NCBI GenBank assembly: GCA_023627715.1
Contig: JAMAHW010000011.1
Coordinates: 310,001 to 374,000, forward strand
Direction of reading: 5' to 3'
Origin: Periconia sp. R9002
Taxonomy: Eukaryota > Ascomycota > Dothideomycetes > Pleosporales > Periconiaceae
Length of the DNA: 64,000 bases
Shown here: positions 49,401-58,861 of the stretch, piece by piece
Numbering within the stretch: the stretch's first letter is position 1
Layout of the letters: each line of letters begins with the position of its first letter
Notes under the pieces: model-generated
Told to the model about the DNA's origin: nothing
The model's database searches: none
The model's input: the letters and a program-made list of their open reading frames with translations, nothing else
Translations under genes and position numbers: made by a program

Positions 49401-49962
49401 ACAATGCTTAGACAATAAATCTCAAGCATTCAGGAGGCTATGCAGCGCCTTCTTCTACTTACTGCACCGAGTGATGCGAGTTCTGGAAGCCAGTACGAGC
49501 TACTCGCACTCTCTCTAGTTGCTGTGGAGTTCACACTGGTAAGAATGGGTGCTGTCTCATTCTGTATGCCACCACGTAGTATTTTCCCAGCACGCAAATT
49601 AGCTACAAATTTCTCGTGACTCCCAGAGTATTGCCACACAGGTCCATTCTGGCTCCCTAATAGACGTGTTAGCATTATATGTGTACAGTTTAGGGTGAAT
49701 GGATGTAGTCCGCCATAAACTGGTGACACACCTTTGTCTGGAGCTACATGATAATAATTCAAGGTGTTGTCCACCATATATTCAGGAGCAGGCTTTTCGC
49801 GTTAGCTAACCATCGTCTAATAAAGTTCAATCAGATCAATACCTGTGGTCCATAACTGGGGACACGAGGATGATCATTGGGATTGGAATACTCCCAGGCT
49901 GCAGAGACCAAGATCACTTGCAGTTGTAACACGATCGGAACTATAGAGAAAATGCGTCTCAT
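43444..49962 (-). CDS. Giant secreted fusion: GH55-type beta-1,3-glucanase plus subtilisin (S8) protease domain
   Basis: Minus-strand exons 49843-49962, 49732-49792, 49463-49656, 44460-49395 and 43444-44387 give about 2,084 residues. The start MRRIFSIVPIVLQLQVILVS is a signal peptide. Two right-handed beta-helix halves typical of GH55 follow: GAIIYFPPGKYKICTPIIQL and GKIAYLPAGIYQVGGTVLIP, with FYGGGSEHSVMYNYLVQGAK between them and the linker. A long Pro/Thr/Ser linker with WPPG-type motifs leads to an S8 protease domain: RDHGTRVAAVINGKILGV (His), AAGNWGKDE (oxyanion Asn) and DGTSFATPQVAALAAYL (Ser). The aspartate position reads VYAVGEAGGI, apparently Glu. A single uninterrupted exon spans both domains, so the fusion is not an annotation artefact. 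The C-terminus holds a Cys/Thr-rich region. A further 3' intron (GTACGT...CCCCAG near 43.49-43.53 kb) would change only the last residues. GH55 enzymes attack fungal or oomycete-type beta-1,3-glucan. Confidence 0.85.
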
Positions 49963-50659
49963 GATCAAAATGAGGGAGAAATACACAATTGTTTTTTTTT
50001 ACTGGAGCACAAAACGTTGCAAGCTAGAAGAATTTCATCGAAGTCAAGGAAAATGAGAAGCGCATTATGATTGTGGAGCTGGCATGTGCAAGTTCCGGTC
50101 AACACAGTTTCGAACAAGGAGTGAATTGTGCATCTCGGCCATGCGCCTTCGACCTCACACGCACATGATAGATTGCGAGCCGTTGTTGAGATAGCGAATG
50201 CGGCAAACGTTACCCTTCGCCTTTTTACTTCGTGAAATGAGACATGTTTGCCTTTTTCAGGCCGGATTTAGCCAAAAAACTGCAGAAATATGATTCGGTA
50301 GCGCAGCGCGTGGCACGAATACGATATTTTATTAATTGTAGAATGACCTAGCTTCGACATGGGGGTTAAGTGCAGAGTATTGTGTAACCCAGTGTCTATA
50401 TAGTTGTTTGCCTAATTCATATACTCAACATTGAGCTGAGGAAAAATGCTGCATGTCATCCAATATGCATGCAAACCACGAAAAAGAGGGTGTCTTGTAT
50501 TATGTTTATCGCCGCAAATGGCATTCATTACCCCAAAACTTGCTACTTACATTATAAGTGAAGAGTGCACTGAAATTGGCCTGAAGTCTTTTTACCTCTA
50601 CGTCTGTTTTCTGTCAATCATCCGCAACACTTCGCAGCACTTCTCTGTCTATCTTCAAT
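49963..50659. promoter_or_regulatory. Divergent promoter region between the GH55-S8 gene and the small secreted protein gene
   Basis: AT-rich, no discrete element recognised. A promoter role is inferred from the divergent starts. Confidence 0.4.
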
Positions 50660-51202
50660 ATGTTACTCGAATCAAGCTGTTCAAACCCATTTTTAATGTG
50701 GCTCTCGCGCATGTTCGCCCTCGGGGTCATTGTGCATTTCGTCGGCAGTGCTCAAGCTTCATGCGACAAAACCGAAGGGCCGCAGCTTTTCTGCTACACA
50801 GATGGCGACAGCATCCCACAGAACGTCGCGGTGGCCGATGTACAGTTTGTAGCATCGTATCTGCGATCTTACGGGCAACAGACTCGCGACGGACGGCAAT
50901 TTGTGATGCTAGCGGCCGATACACCTAGCTGTGAAGAGTGGACTCTCTACTCGCGAGGAACAGTGCTGGCACTTGCTAAGCATATCAAACCCACCGTCAA
51001 TTCAAGCGTCCTCTACACCGACATTGCCAACACCATTGACGGTGGTCCCAACAAGCTCAAAAGCCTGATCGACTGTGCAGAGGCAGGTGGTTCCTCTGGT
51101 GTGGTTTACAACGCCTCCAGCCCACAGTACAATTCGTCTACGTACATTTCGAAGGGATATACTCCTGATGGAGTCCTCATCAAAATTGTAAATTCAGCTT
51201 AA
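50660..51202 (+). CDS. Small secreted protein, function unknown
   Basis: An intronless frame of 180 codons. The best start may be the Met at residue 13 or 18, because MWLSRMFALGVIVHFVGSAQ forms a hydrophobic signal peptide with a cleavage site near AQA-S. The mature part has four cysteines (SCDKTEG, FCYTDGD, SCEEWTL, IDCAEAG) and three possible N-glycosylation sites (NSS, NAS, NSS). I do not recognise the family. A secreted, possibly host- or competitor-directed role is suggested only by size, signal peptide and the adjacent secreted-protein genes. Overlapping frames in this interval lack a signal peptide. Confidence 0.7.
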   Translation: MLLESSCSNPFLMWLSRMFALGVIVHFVGSAQASCDKTEGPQLFCYTDGDSIPQNVAVADVQFVASYLRSYGQQTRDGRQFVMLAADTPSCEEWTLYSRGTVLALAKHIKPTVNSSVLYTDIANTIDGGPNKLKSLIDCAEAGGSSGVVYNASSPQYNSSTYISKGYTPDGVLIKIVNSA

Positions 51203-51778
51203 AAGGCGCTGCATCGAAACTCACTGGTTATGAGATGGCTGTGAGATGCTAGATGAAGCCGAGTCACTACGGGCGACCGAGGCAATCAAGTCTCACATTC
51301 AAGGAGACGATTTTCGAGAAGAGTATGATTGTTGCTTTAGATAATTTGAAATGTATCAGGTTAAGAAGAACATTCAAGACAATTCAGATGTGCTAGTGAA
51401 CATCGACACTTGTGACTTATTGAGAGGCCTATTGGATGCCCCCGTTCGACCACGTCGCTCTCCTCAAGCATCAATTGATCATATCTGTTTCATGAAGAGT
51501 TTGAAAAGCATGATTGAAATAACCATTCTTTGCATCATGAGAGATTGGAAAATGCGCCAAGTATATTGATGGGATGTGATTGGGTGTCAAGAATACGGAT
51601 TAGGCAATCTGCTGCAAGACGCGCGTGCATGGAGCCAAGCGCTGTCCAGTTGCAAGCATTATATCTTCATTTTCGTGCAAGCCTTAGATGATGGACACGA
51701 GTTTTCCTTGGTCCATTGATTGGATAAAAGATTGACAGCGAGAACTAATTGAGAGTCGGCTACGAGCACGTTTTTCCA
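51203..51778. other. Intergenic, nothing recognised
   Basis: Convergent 3' flanks. A 72-codon frame has no motif. Confidence 0.55.
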
Positions 51779-52208
51779 TCATTCAACGACTTTGCCCGTC
51801 ACAACATTGACCAGGGTTCCATCAGAACCTTTACGACAGCAGTAACCAGGGTAGCTTGAATAGCCGGATCCGATGTATCCCCAAGGAGGATCACAGCCGT
51901 CACGGCCATTGGCGATGTTATCCTGATTGACATAATAGATGGCAGAGGTTCCCTTGCACATGCATATTTGCGGAACGCAGCAGTGAGGGTCAGCACTGGA
52001 TGCAGTGAGTTAAGTTGTTAGCATGCATTTGCGGCAACACAAAATGACGTGGGGCCACTCACGCGTTCCAGCACCCGCTGGCTGTCTGGCGAGACTCAAG
52101 GGACTCCGAATTCTCCATGCGAATTTTGATTGATTCGCCAACATCCACAGGTGAGGCTTCGATGAGCACCCTCATGGTTGAAATCGAGACGATGATGAAG
52201 AACCGCAT
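51779..52208 (-). CDS. Small secreted cysteine-rich protein, copy A
   Basis: Exons 52063-52208 and 51779-51995 give 120 residues. A hydrophobic start (MRFFIIVSISTMRVLIEAS) is followed by a propeptide that ends in ESRQTASGC. That resembles the R-Q junction where many secreted fungal proteins are trimmed. The mature part has eight cysteines: GCW, HCCVPQICMC, GRDGCDPPWG and PGYCC. It includes YYVNQDN before the fourth block. A C-terminal tail (RKGSDGTLVNVVTGKVVE) is absent from copy B. The intron lies after the first cysteine block, as in copy B. Function is unknown; the signature is effector-like or antimicrobial-like, which is inference from size and cysteine content. Confidence 0.85.
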
Positions 52209-53134
52209 GTCGAATATAGAACAAGTGTAGAATGTGTCACTCGTGTACTTGTCGCTTTTATCGACTGGAAATAACCAGAACGATCTTCTCTTATATACAC
52301 AAATTTATCACCAAAAGCAACTAGAAAACGGCTCTTGCTTTGCAAAAAGAGGGGATGTTTACAACATTCCCAAAGTTCTAGATTCTTTGATGCTGGAATC
52401 TACCCCGAGTACGCCAAGGAAGAGAGTAAACTTCTATACGAATGCGCCAGTAGCTACAAAGGATTATATCACCGAGAACCACGGTTCTTACCTCCTTCAG
52501 TATATTGGACCAACAGTCACCGGTAGGTAGTAAGAAGTAAGATGCGATAGCTGCACGCTTAGTCGAGGATCAGATGAGCCTTGCAATAACCATTGGTCTG
52601 CTGCGGTTTTCTTGAATCTACTGTTCAATAGAGAGGCGTTTGCCTGATTCTTACATTAATTCTGCCTGCTCGCGAGAACAGAAGTCTGGAAAAGGCAACT
52701 AAGGGCCGAGAAATACCTCCGTGTGATCGCTTAAAGCTAAATTAATGAAAATATTATCAAAACCCAACCCGTCTGTGGAATTGTCTTTAGGCAAATGATA
52801 GACACTAAGAGAAGACGAGCTTACCTCTTTATTTACTCGGCAGTACGCGTGGTGCGCTTACTGAGCTCTGCTGTAAACCATTCCGGAGCCTCATTGTCTT
52901 TTGTAACATGGCTGTAAGTGTCAGCAGCAGCGCAGTCATAGCGGTTTGACTACTCAGATTCGTCACACTGATAATGAAATTTAATGATCAGAGATGATCT
53001 TCTTAAACTGAGATTCGACTTAGATTGAGTATATGACTATCTTGAAGGCATCTGCCAATACAGCAATTATGTAAGATTTGCTCTACAAAGGTACCGAAGA
53101 CCCCTTCGCTGTACCGCAGTACACCCAATAGCCT
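52209..53134. other. Intergenic between the two cysteine-rich paralogues
   Basis: A 98-codon plus-strand frame near 52.2-52.5 kb has no signal peptide or motif and is not accepted. The rest is AT-rich without repeats. Confidence 0.5.
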
Positions 53135-53545
53135 TCAACAACAGTACCCTGGGAATTGGGAGTTGCTGTTGGCGATGAAGCCCCACGGTGGGTCACAGCC
53201 ATGACGGCCCGCATTCACATTGTCCTGATTAACGAGGTATATTTTTCCTGTAAGATCAAAACCACATTACTCTATGTGCCGGAAGTGGAATAGACTAAAA
53301 GGGTTTTCAGAAAGCCTGGTTTCCTTAACTCACCATCGCTACACTGGCAGACTGTGGGAACACAGCATCGAGGGGCCGCACTGTGAGTAGACCTTCAGTA
53401 ATAGAAAGTTTGGGCGTGGATGAATGATTACATACAAGTAGTAGCAGCCACTGGCGGTTTGGCGACTGTCAAGTTGGGACAGAGGACTGGCAATGGCCAA
53501 GGTGGTCAATCCAAACCATAGAGAGAATGTGTTGAAGAGCAGCAT
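53135..53545 (-). CDS. Small secreted cysteine-rich protein, copy B
   Basis: Exons 53436-53545, 53334-53380 and 53135-53247 give 89 residues, with GT-AG introns and exact phases. The signal peptide is MLLFNTFSLWFGLTTLAIAS, then PLSQLDSRQTASGC. The mature part has eight cysteines in the same order as copy A: GCYY, RCCVPTVCQC, GRHGCDPPWG and PGYCC, where it stops. VNQDN is also shared. Copy A lacks the second intron, so either B gained one or A lost one. The pair is a tandem duplication about 0.9 kb apart on the same strand. Confidence 0.87.
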
Positions 53546-53883
53546 AGTTGCAAGTCAAGGAGTTGGTGTAGTGAAGGGTGTAGAAAGATGGAGCGTTTGA
53601 CAGTGATCAATACACGTCCAGTGGCCGGACTTTATACAAAAAAATGAAACATAGTATAAATCATTCGGCGTTCTACATAAACAGACCGGTGTGGTCACAT
53701 GTATTTCTTTGGGCATACGTCTGCCTTTTTTGCTATGTTGGCTTTGCCATTTAGTAGCTGTTTGCCTTCTTAGCTTACATAAACTAGAAATGAGGGGTTC
53801 TCATATGGACCTGCAGGTGTTGATAAATTGATGACTACAAACTTCCACACCCCATTACCTTCTCCATCAGCTAGCTTTTACTT
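53546..53883. promoter_or_regulatory. Divergent promoter between cysteine-rich copy B and the 728-residue protein gene
   Basis: AT-rich. The role is inferred from the divergent starts only. Confidence 0.35.
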
Positions 53884-56205
53884 ATGGCTAGTTCAGAATT
53901 CGTGCCTTATTGGAGGCCTCTAAGCAGTGGATCTGGTCCGAACTCTTGGATCTTTTTTGTCATTGCCGAAATCAACGGTCGCCACCGCCCTCTGGCTGCC
54001 GTATCCAGCACTGGTACCATCACTGAGGAGGAGTCGCTACATGGCCACCGATTGATAGCCTGCTGTCAGCGCATCATTGCCATATTTTCTGACCCTGTCA
54101 ATCATGCAGCCATTCGTAGTGAGATGGCCCTAGCTTCTGATTATTATGCTAGTGGGGGTAATGAAAACGAGCCGGTCGAGCTGCCAGAACTGAACCGGAA
54201 GAGGCTCAATGATACACAGCGCTATCGGCCGTGGGATCGGGAGAGAGTCATACCATTCCCATTCATAACCGCTGCACTTCTCCAAGGCGTTGGCTTTGAT
54301 CCGCTGTGGGGTCCTAGCGCACCCACTCGCCCTGAATCGCTGGCGACAGTCTGGCGCGGCGACACAGATATCGAGTGGGGAATGGCCGTCTTCGACGTTT
54401 CGAATCTCAGGTTGAGGATTGCGGAGCTGCCTGTGGTTCGATATGGTATTCTTGGCTTCAGGGTCGGCATGGCTAAGTTTGTTGCATCTCGCTCAGCCGA
54501 TTTCGTTCGTTTTCAAGGCGCCTCTTTTGGGGGGGAGGAAGGTCCCCTGAAAGTTATCGAGAAAGTGCGGTCGCGAAGGGCTATGTCTGCTGCTGAGTAC
54601 ATGGCCAAATTCCAGTATGAGTATTTGATGAACGAGTACACTTTGCCGCAATACAGCGATAACATGCAGTTTCTTGCTTCTATACCTTCGGTTGAAGACA
54701 CAGACTTGTCTATACTCTGGCCAAAAGAACACGGTGACAGCTGCGAACCGGTTCCGGACACTCCGGTCAGTTTTGAGGGCCGAAGACGGTTGAAGGACCC
54801 CGTCCTCAAAAGCCTTATTCAGGAAACACAATATACGAATGATTTGGACATGATAGTCTTCAATGATGTCCGACATCTCCCAGGTTTCCTCGACTCCCTA
54901 AGGCAAAGCTTGTTACAACATTCTGACAAGATTGGCAATACCCGCGCGGCAGGCCGGCTTCTTCAACTCGCTTTTTCTCGAAATGAACATCTTGGTTTAG
55001 AAGAACTGAAGAATGTCCCTGCGAATGCCATTTTGGGAGCCTTGGAAGATGGTGATATCACGTCACTCCGGTTGTGTATCGACTGTGTTCCGAATACACC
55101 AAAGGAGTTTGCACATTCTCTCTCTCAGGCGCCGGATACTTTGCGAGAGATCTGCCTGCTACAATGCCCTTTTCGCGAGAGTGACGCATTGAGTGCTCAG
55201 TTTTTCACAGAGATGGCTGCTTATCCACGACTTTTGGAGCGCGCCAATGTGATGTTTGCGGGCGCATATTCCGCTGCTTTACGCAAGAGTTTTTGGCTAC
55301 CGACAAATTCTAATGCGATCCCTCTCGAGATCTTCCCTGTTCAGCAAATCTTTATCCAGCACAAACAAATGATGGGAAGAACCACTCACACTTATCACGA
55401 TTACATTTACCTAGGTGACGGGCTTCTCAAGCCTGAGCACTTCGCCAGCGGCTTTCTAATATGGCTGTCTGCGCTTCAGTGGAAACAGGGCCATCTTTTC
55501 CAAGAGGATACGAGCCCCACCTTCGGTTTCTCTAGTGCTCCGGCTTCGCTGGCTGCTGACCCGTTATCCGCGGCCCAGGTGAGTCCCATTTTGTGTGAGA
55601 ACTTTTCACTTCCTATGTTCTTCCCAGACCTATCTTATTGTAGCCCGCGGGCTCGAGATCTTGATCCTCGTGGATGGTCGGTCCTCGTTTCCCAATGCGA
55701 GGATTCAGCATCGGAATTTGGTGACCTAAACTGTATCCGTTATGCGTTCGTGCGCGCATGTGACCAGCCTATTTCAATCGAAGATCCACCATCTGTTCCC
55801 CCTGGGCCAGAAAAGCTTGAGGTTGTTGGCCTGGAGGATTTCCTCTCAGCCACGGCACCCGATACCGACCTGAAGAGTGTCGGTCCTCGTCAAGATATCA
55901 TGGCTTCTCTGTCGGTGATGGGCCACGACGAGGCTGCTGCACTGCTTTTAGAATTTTTGAATGGTGCAGATGGAGCTCAGTAGGTTTCTACTTAGTCTTT
56001 TTTAGCTTCTGCCCTTCTCACTGCTCATACTAGGATTCGAAACTACAGATTTCGAGACGCTATGGAGAAATTTCCTCAGGGTGAGTTATTGATAATCCTC
56101 TATTCTGGTTGATAGTTTTTGCAATGAGGTATTCTGCTGACATTGTATTTCCCAATGTTAGATTGGAGCTGGTACCCCGAGCTAAGAAATGCGAAGTCTC
56201 AATAG
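53884..56205 (+). CDS. Large conserved-looking protein of unknown function
   Basis: A long first exon (53884-55979) plus two short exons (56034-56080, 56162-56205) give 728 residues. The GTAGGT donor overlaps the apparent stop at 55981. Splicing there restores IRNYRFRDAMEKFPQDWSW, then YPELRNAKSQ, a far more convincing end than an early stop. No catalytic motif is evident. Regions of note are PNSWIFFVIAEINGRHRPLA, the repeat-like helical part LRLCIDCVPNT to LREICLLQCPF, and a Pro-rich segment before VVGLEDFLSAT. The middle resembles leucine-rich or helical scaffolds, but the family was not identified. It is probably cytosolic, since no signal peptide or membrane segment is seen. Confidence 0.75.
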
Positions 56206-56418
56206 ATTGATCCCCTTTTCACAGTGCGTGGCTTGCAGCGCGGACGAATAGTGTTGTATCAACGTAAAAGGCGGGGAAGCAATACCATACACGTCGCGAT
56301 TTGTTGAGTAATCGTACCCTGTTACACAAACACCAAGTTTAAAAATCGCTTATGCTTCCCCGCAATGTCCATGATCACCATCTCCTCGTTCTGTGATACT
56401 TAGCCTACCCAATTGACC

Positions 56419-58039
56419 ATGACGGATCTAGAGTGCTCCAGTCATAATGCCAACTGTGAACATCATTTCCATGACGAAGATGCAAGATACCTGACAGAGG
56501 TCAGCAAAGAACAGAGTCAGGATGATGTCGAGGCTGCAACGGCTGCAGTGGCACCAGCATCACCAGCCACCATGCCGCAGATTGACTGTGGACCGGCCAC
56601 CGAGTCGAGGGACATACCACGTCTCGGATTACGTGGAATAATCCGTAACTTTACACCATCGTACGCTGGATCCAAATTCTATCAGTCTGAATGAAAGTAG
56701 CTAATAGATACGTGATTTTGCAGTTGGTTCATCATTACCATGAGTACTGGCGTTGTCGCAATTCAACTGCACCAGATTCCCTTTCATGCGCGCTGGCTCA
56801 ATATAGTCTCTGATATCTTCTTCGTACTCAATATTGTGCTTTTCCTTCTATTCACCTTAATTTCGGTCCTTCGATATACTTTGTACCCCCAGTTGATCGT
56901 ATCAGTGCTTCACCACCCTCACCAAAGCCTTTTCCTAGCAACATTTCCCATCGGTCTAGCTACCCTCATCAATCTGATCGTTCTAATCTGTGCTCCTTCC
57001 TGGGGCCAGGGATGGGCAATCTTCGCATGGGTGCTATGGTGGATTGACAGTGTAATGGCGCTCCTCGCCTGTTTCCATTTGACTTGGGTCATGCAAGACT
57101 TCCCACCCTCTGCATAACCTCGAGATCTAACAACAATATAGCATGTCGCACCGTAGAAGTGATTTAGCAGAGATGACAGCACTCTACTTTATCCCTATTC
57201 TGTCCATCGTCATTGCTGCCACGTCGGGAGCCTTAGTCGCTCGAGCTCTGACGAACAACCGTCATCAACTATGGACGTTGATCATTAGCTATGTTTTCTG
57301 GGGTATTGGAACACCCATGTCGTGGATTATCATGACACTGTACTTTCTCAGAATGACGGTGCATAAGCCGCTTGAAAGAGAAGTCATCGTCTCGCTGTTG
57401 CTACCAATTGGACCGCTAGGACTCTCGGGATTTTCGTAAGTCGCGCAAAATACACTTGTATCAATATCCGGCTGATTTCCATCATAGTTTGATATCCCTC
57501 GGAAAGGTCGCAAGGCATGCATTTGCGGTTAACGAAACGGTTCCTGGTGTCGCACATGCTGGTGACTTTTTCTACGTCGTGGGCCTGCTAGTTGGTCTTG
57601 TCTTGTGGGGGTTTGCGCTTATATGGTTTATTGTTGCCATTATCATGATTTCCACAGCGTATCCATTTCCATTCAATATGGGTTGGTGGGGCTTTGTCTT
57701 CCCAGTCGGTGAGTCTTTGGTTCATGTCTATCTGGTTTCCCACCAGTAACTCAAACCAACTTAGGTGTATTCACCCTTTTGACGATATCAATCGGCGAAG
57801 AGTTCGAATTTCGCTTCTTCAAGATTCTCTCATGCGTAAGTCTTCGAGAAAAGGAGCTGGAAAAACTAACTAAGTATGTGTAGATCTTAACTGCGGCTTG
57901 CATTGCCATGTGGCTTGTGTTGGCTGTAAGAACTACTATGCGTGCTATCACGGGCAAAATGTTCTATGCTCCATGTCTAGGAACAGATCTATTCCTAAAG
58001 AGAGCCAAGGCGACCGCGAGCGATTCAAAGAGACTGTAA
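56419..58039 (+). CDS. SSU1-like sulfite efflux / TDT-family transporter
   Basis: Exons 56419-56660, 56724-57092, 57142-57435, 57488-57708, 57765-57835 and 57884-58039 sum to 450 residues in phase. The N-terminal tail is acidic and His-rich. The transmembrane region starts at NFTPSWFIITMSTGVVAIQL, the usual first helix of this family. Other hydrophobic segments include FFVLNIVLFLLFTLISVL, FIPILSIVIAATSGALVA, LWTLIISYVFWGIGTPMSW and VVGLLVGLVLWGFALIWF, consistent with about ten helices. The family (tellurite-resistance/dicarboxylate, including Mae1 and Ssu1) exports sulfite or moves C4-dicarboxylates. Similarity to SSU1 is recognised by pattern, not by alignment. Intron 2 uses a GC donor. Confidence 0.85.
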
Positions 58040-58861
58040 TAGCAAAAACAGTGACATAAGCCTCTGTGTAGATGACGGAAAACAGCCGAACAATGATGAA
58101 GTAATATGGCAGAGAAAAATTGTTACAACGAGTAGTTTTGTTAGTAACCATTGAATTTTATATTGGAAGGATGGGGCTGTCAAATAGTTGGGGTAGATTG
58201 TAATTCTGCGAATTTCTCAAATTTGTGGTATTAGGCCGTATGGTTTAGGTTATTTTATTGGTGGGCGAACGGTTGGGGTCTTTGAGGTCGCGGAGCAATG
58301 ATGATGAGTGGGTTAGCTATCAGCGATCAGTAGGTATAGGTCAAAACACGAGGTCAGCAATCTCGAATCTCGAGGACCATGCATAGAGAAGAGCGCACAT
58401 TTCCGAATATAGTTTTTTTTGGGTGACGTTGGGCAGCTATCCACGATCTTGCGGTACACAAACAGCGAAGCTCTGGAACACTAGAGCACGGCAGCAGGGC
58501 AGCACGTGAACACATATGTACCTACGCTGACCATCCTTAGAAACCGCAAGACAAAGCCATTCACCGCTCCAGATAGCGCAATTATAAAAGTCGCATTGAC
58601 TGAATCCTAGCTACACTCCAAGCCTGATACCGACGTCGAGCAAATCAAGAAATGTCGTAATGCCAGGGAGACTAGTCTGTATTATTGGTCAGTAAGACGT
58701 GTCCGTGCGAAGGAGAGGACCAATGACTTACACAAAGGCAGGCGAAGTACAGAAAGGCTCCGAAGACAAGTGCTGAGTGAACCCAAAAGTTACAGCCATA
58801 ACCTCTGACAATCTGCCTTCGTGTTCAGATGACGATCGGAGGTGTTCTGTACCGACAACAT
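58040..58861. other. Intergenic with a possible short spliced frame on the minus strand
   Basis: Between 58.62 and 58.83 kb a minus-strand frame reads FWVHSALVFGAFLYFACLC, a GTAAGT donor, an acceptor near 58.68 kb, then SLPGITTFLDLLDVGIRLGV and a stop. No start codon fits. It may be chance or the end of an unrecognised transcript. The rest holds nothing. Confidence 0.3.

Noticed and set aside
52234..52530. 98-codon plus-strand frame between the cysteine-rich paralogues
   Set aside because: No signal peptide, no cysteine pattern, and it overlaps the promoter of copy A.
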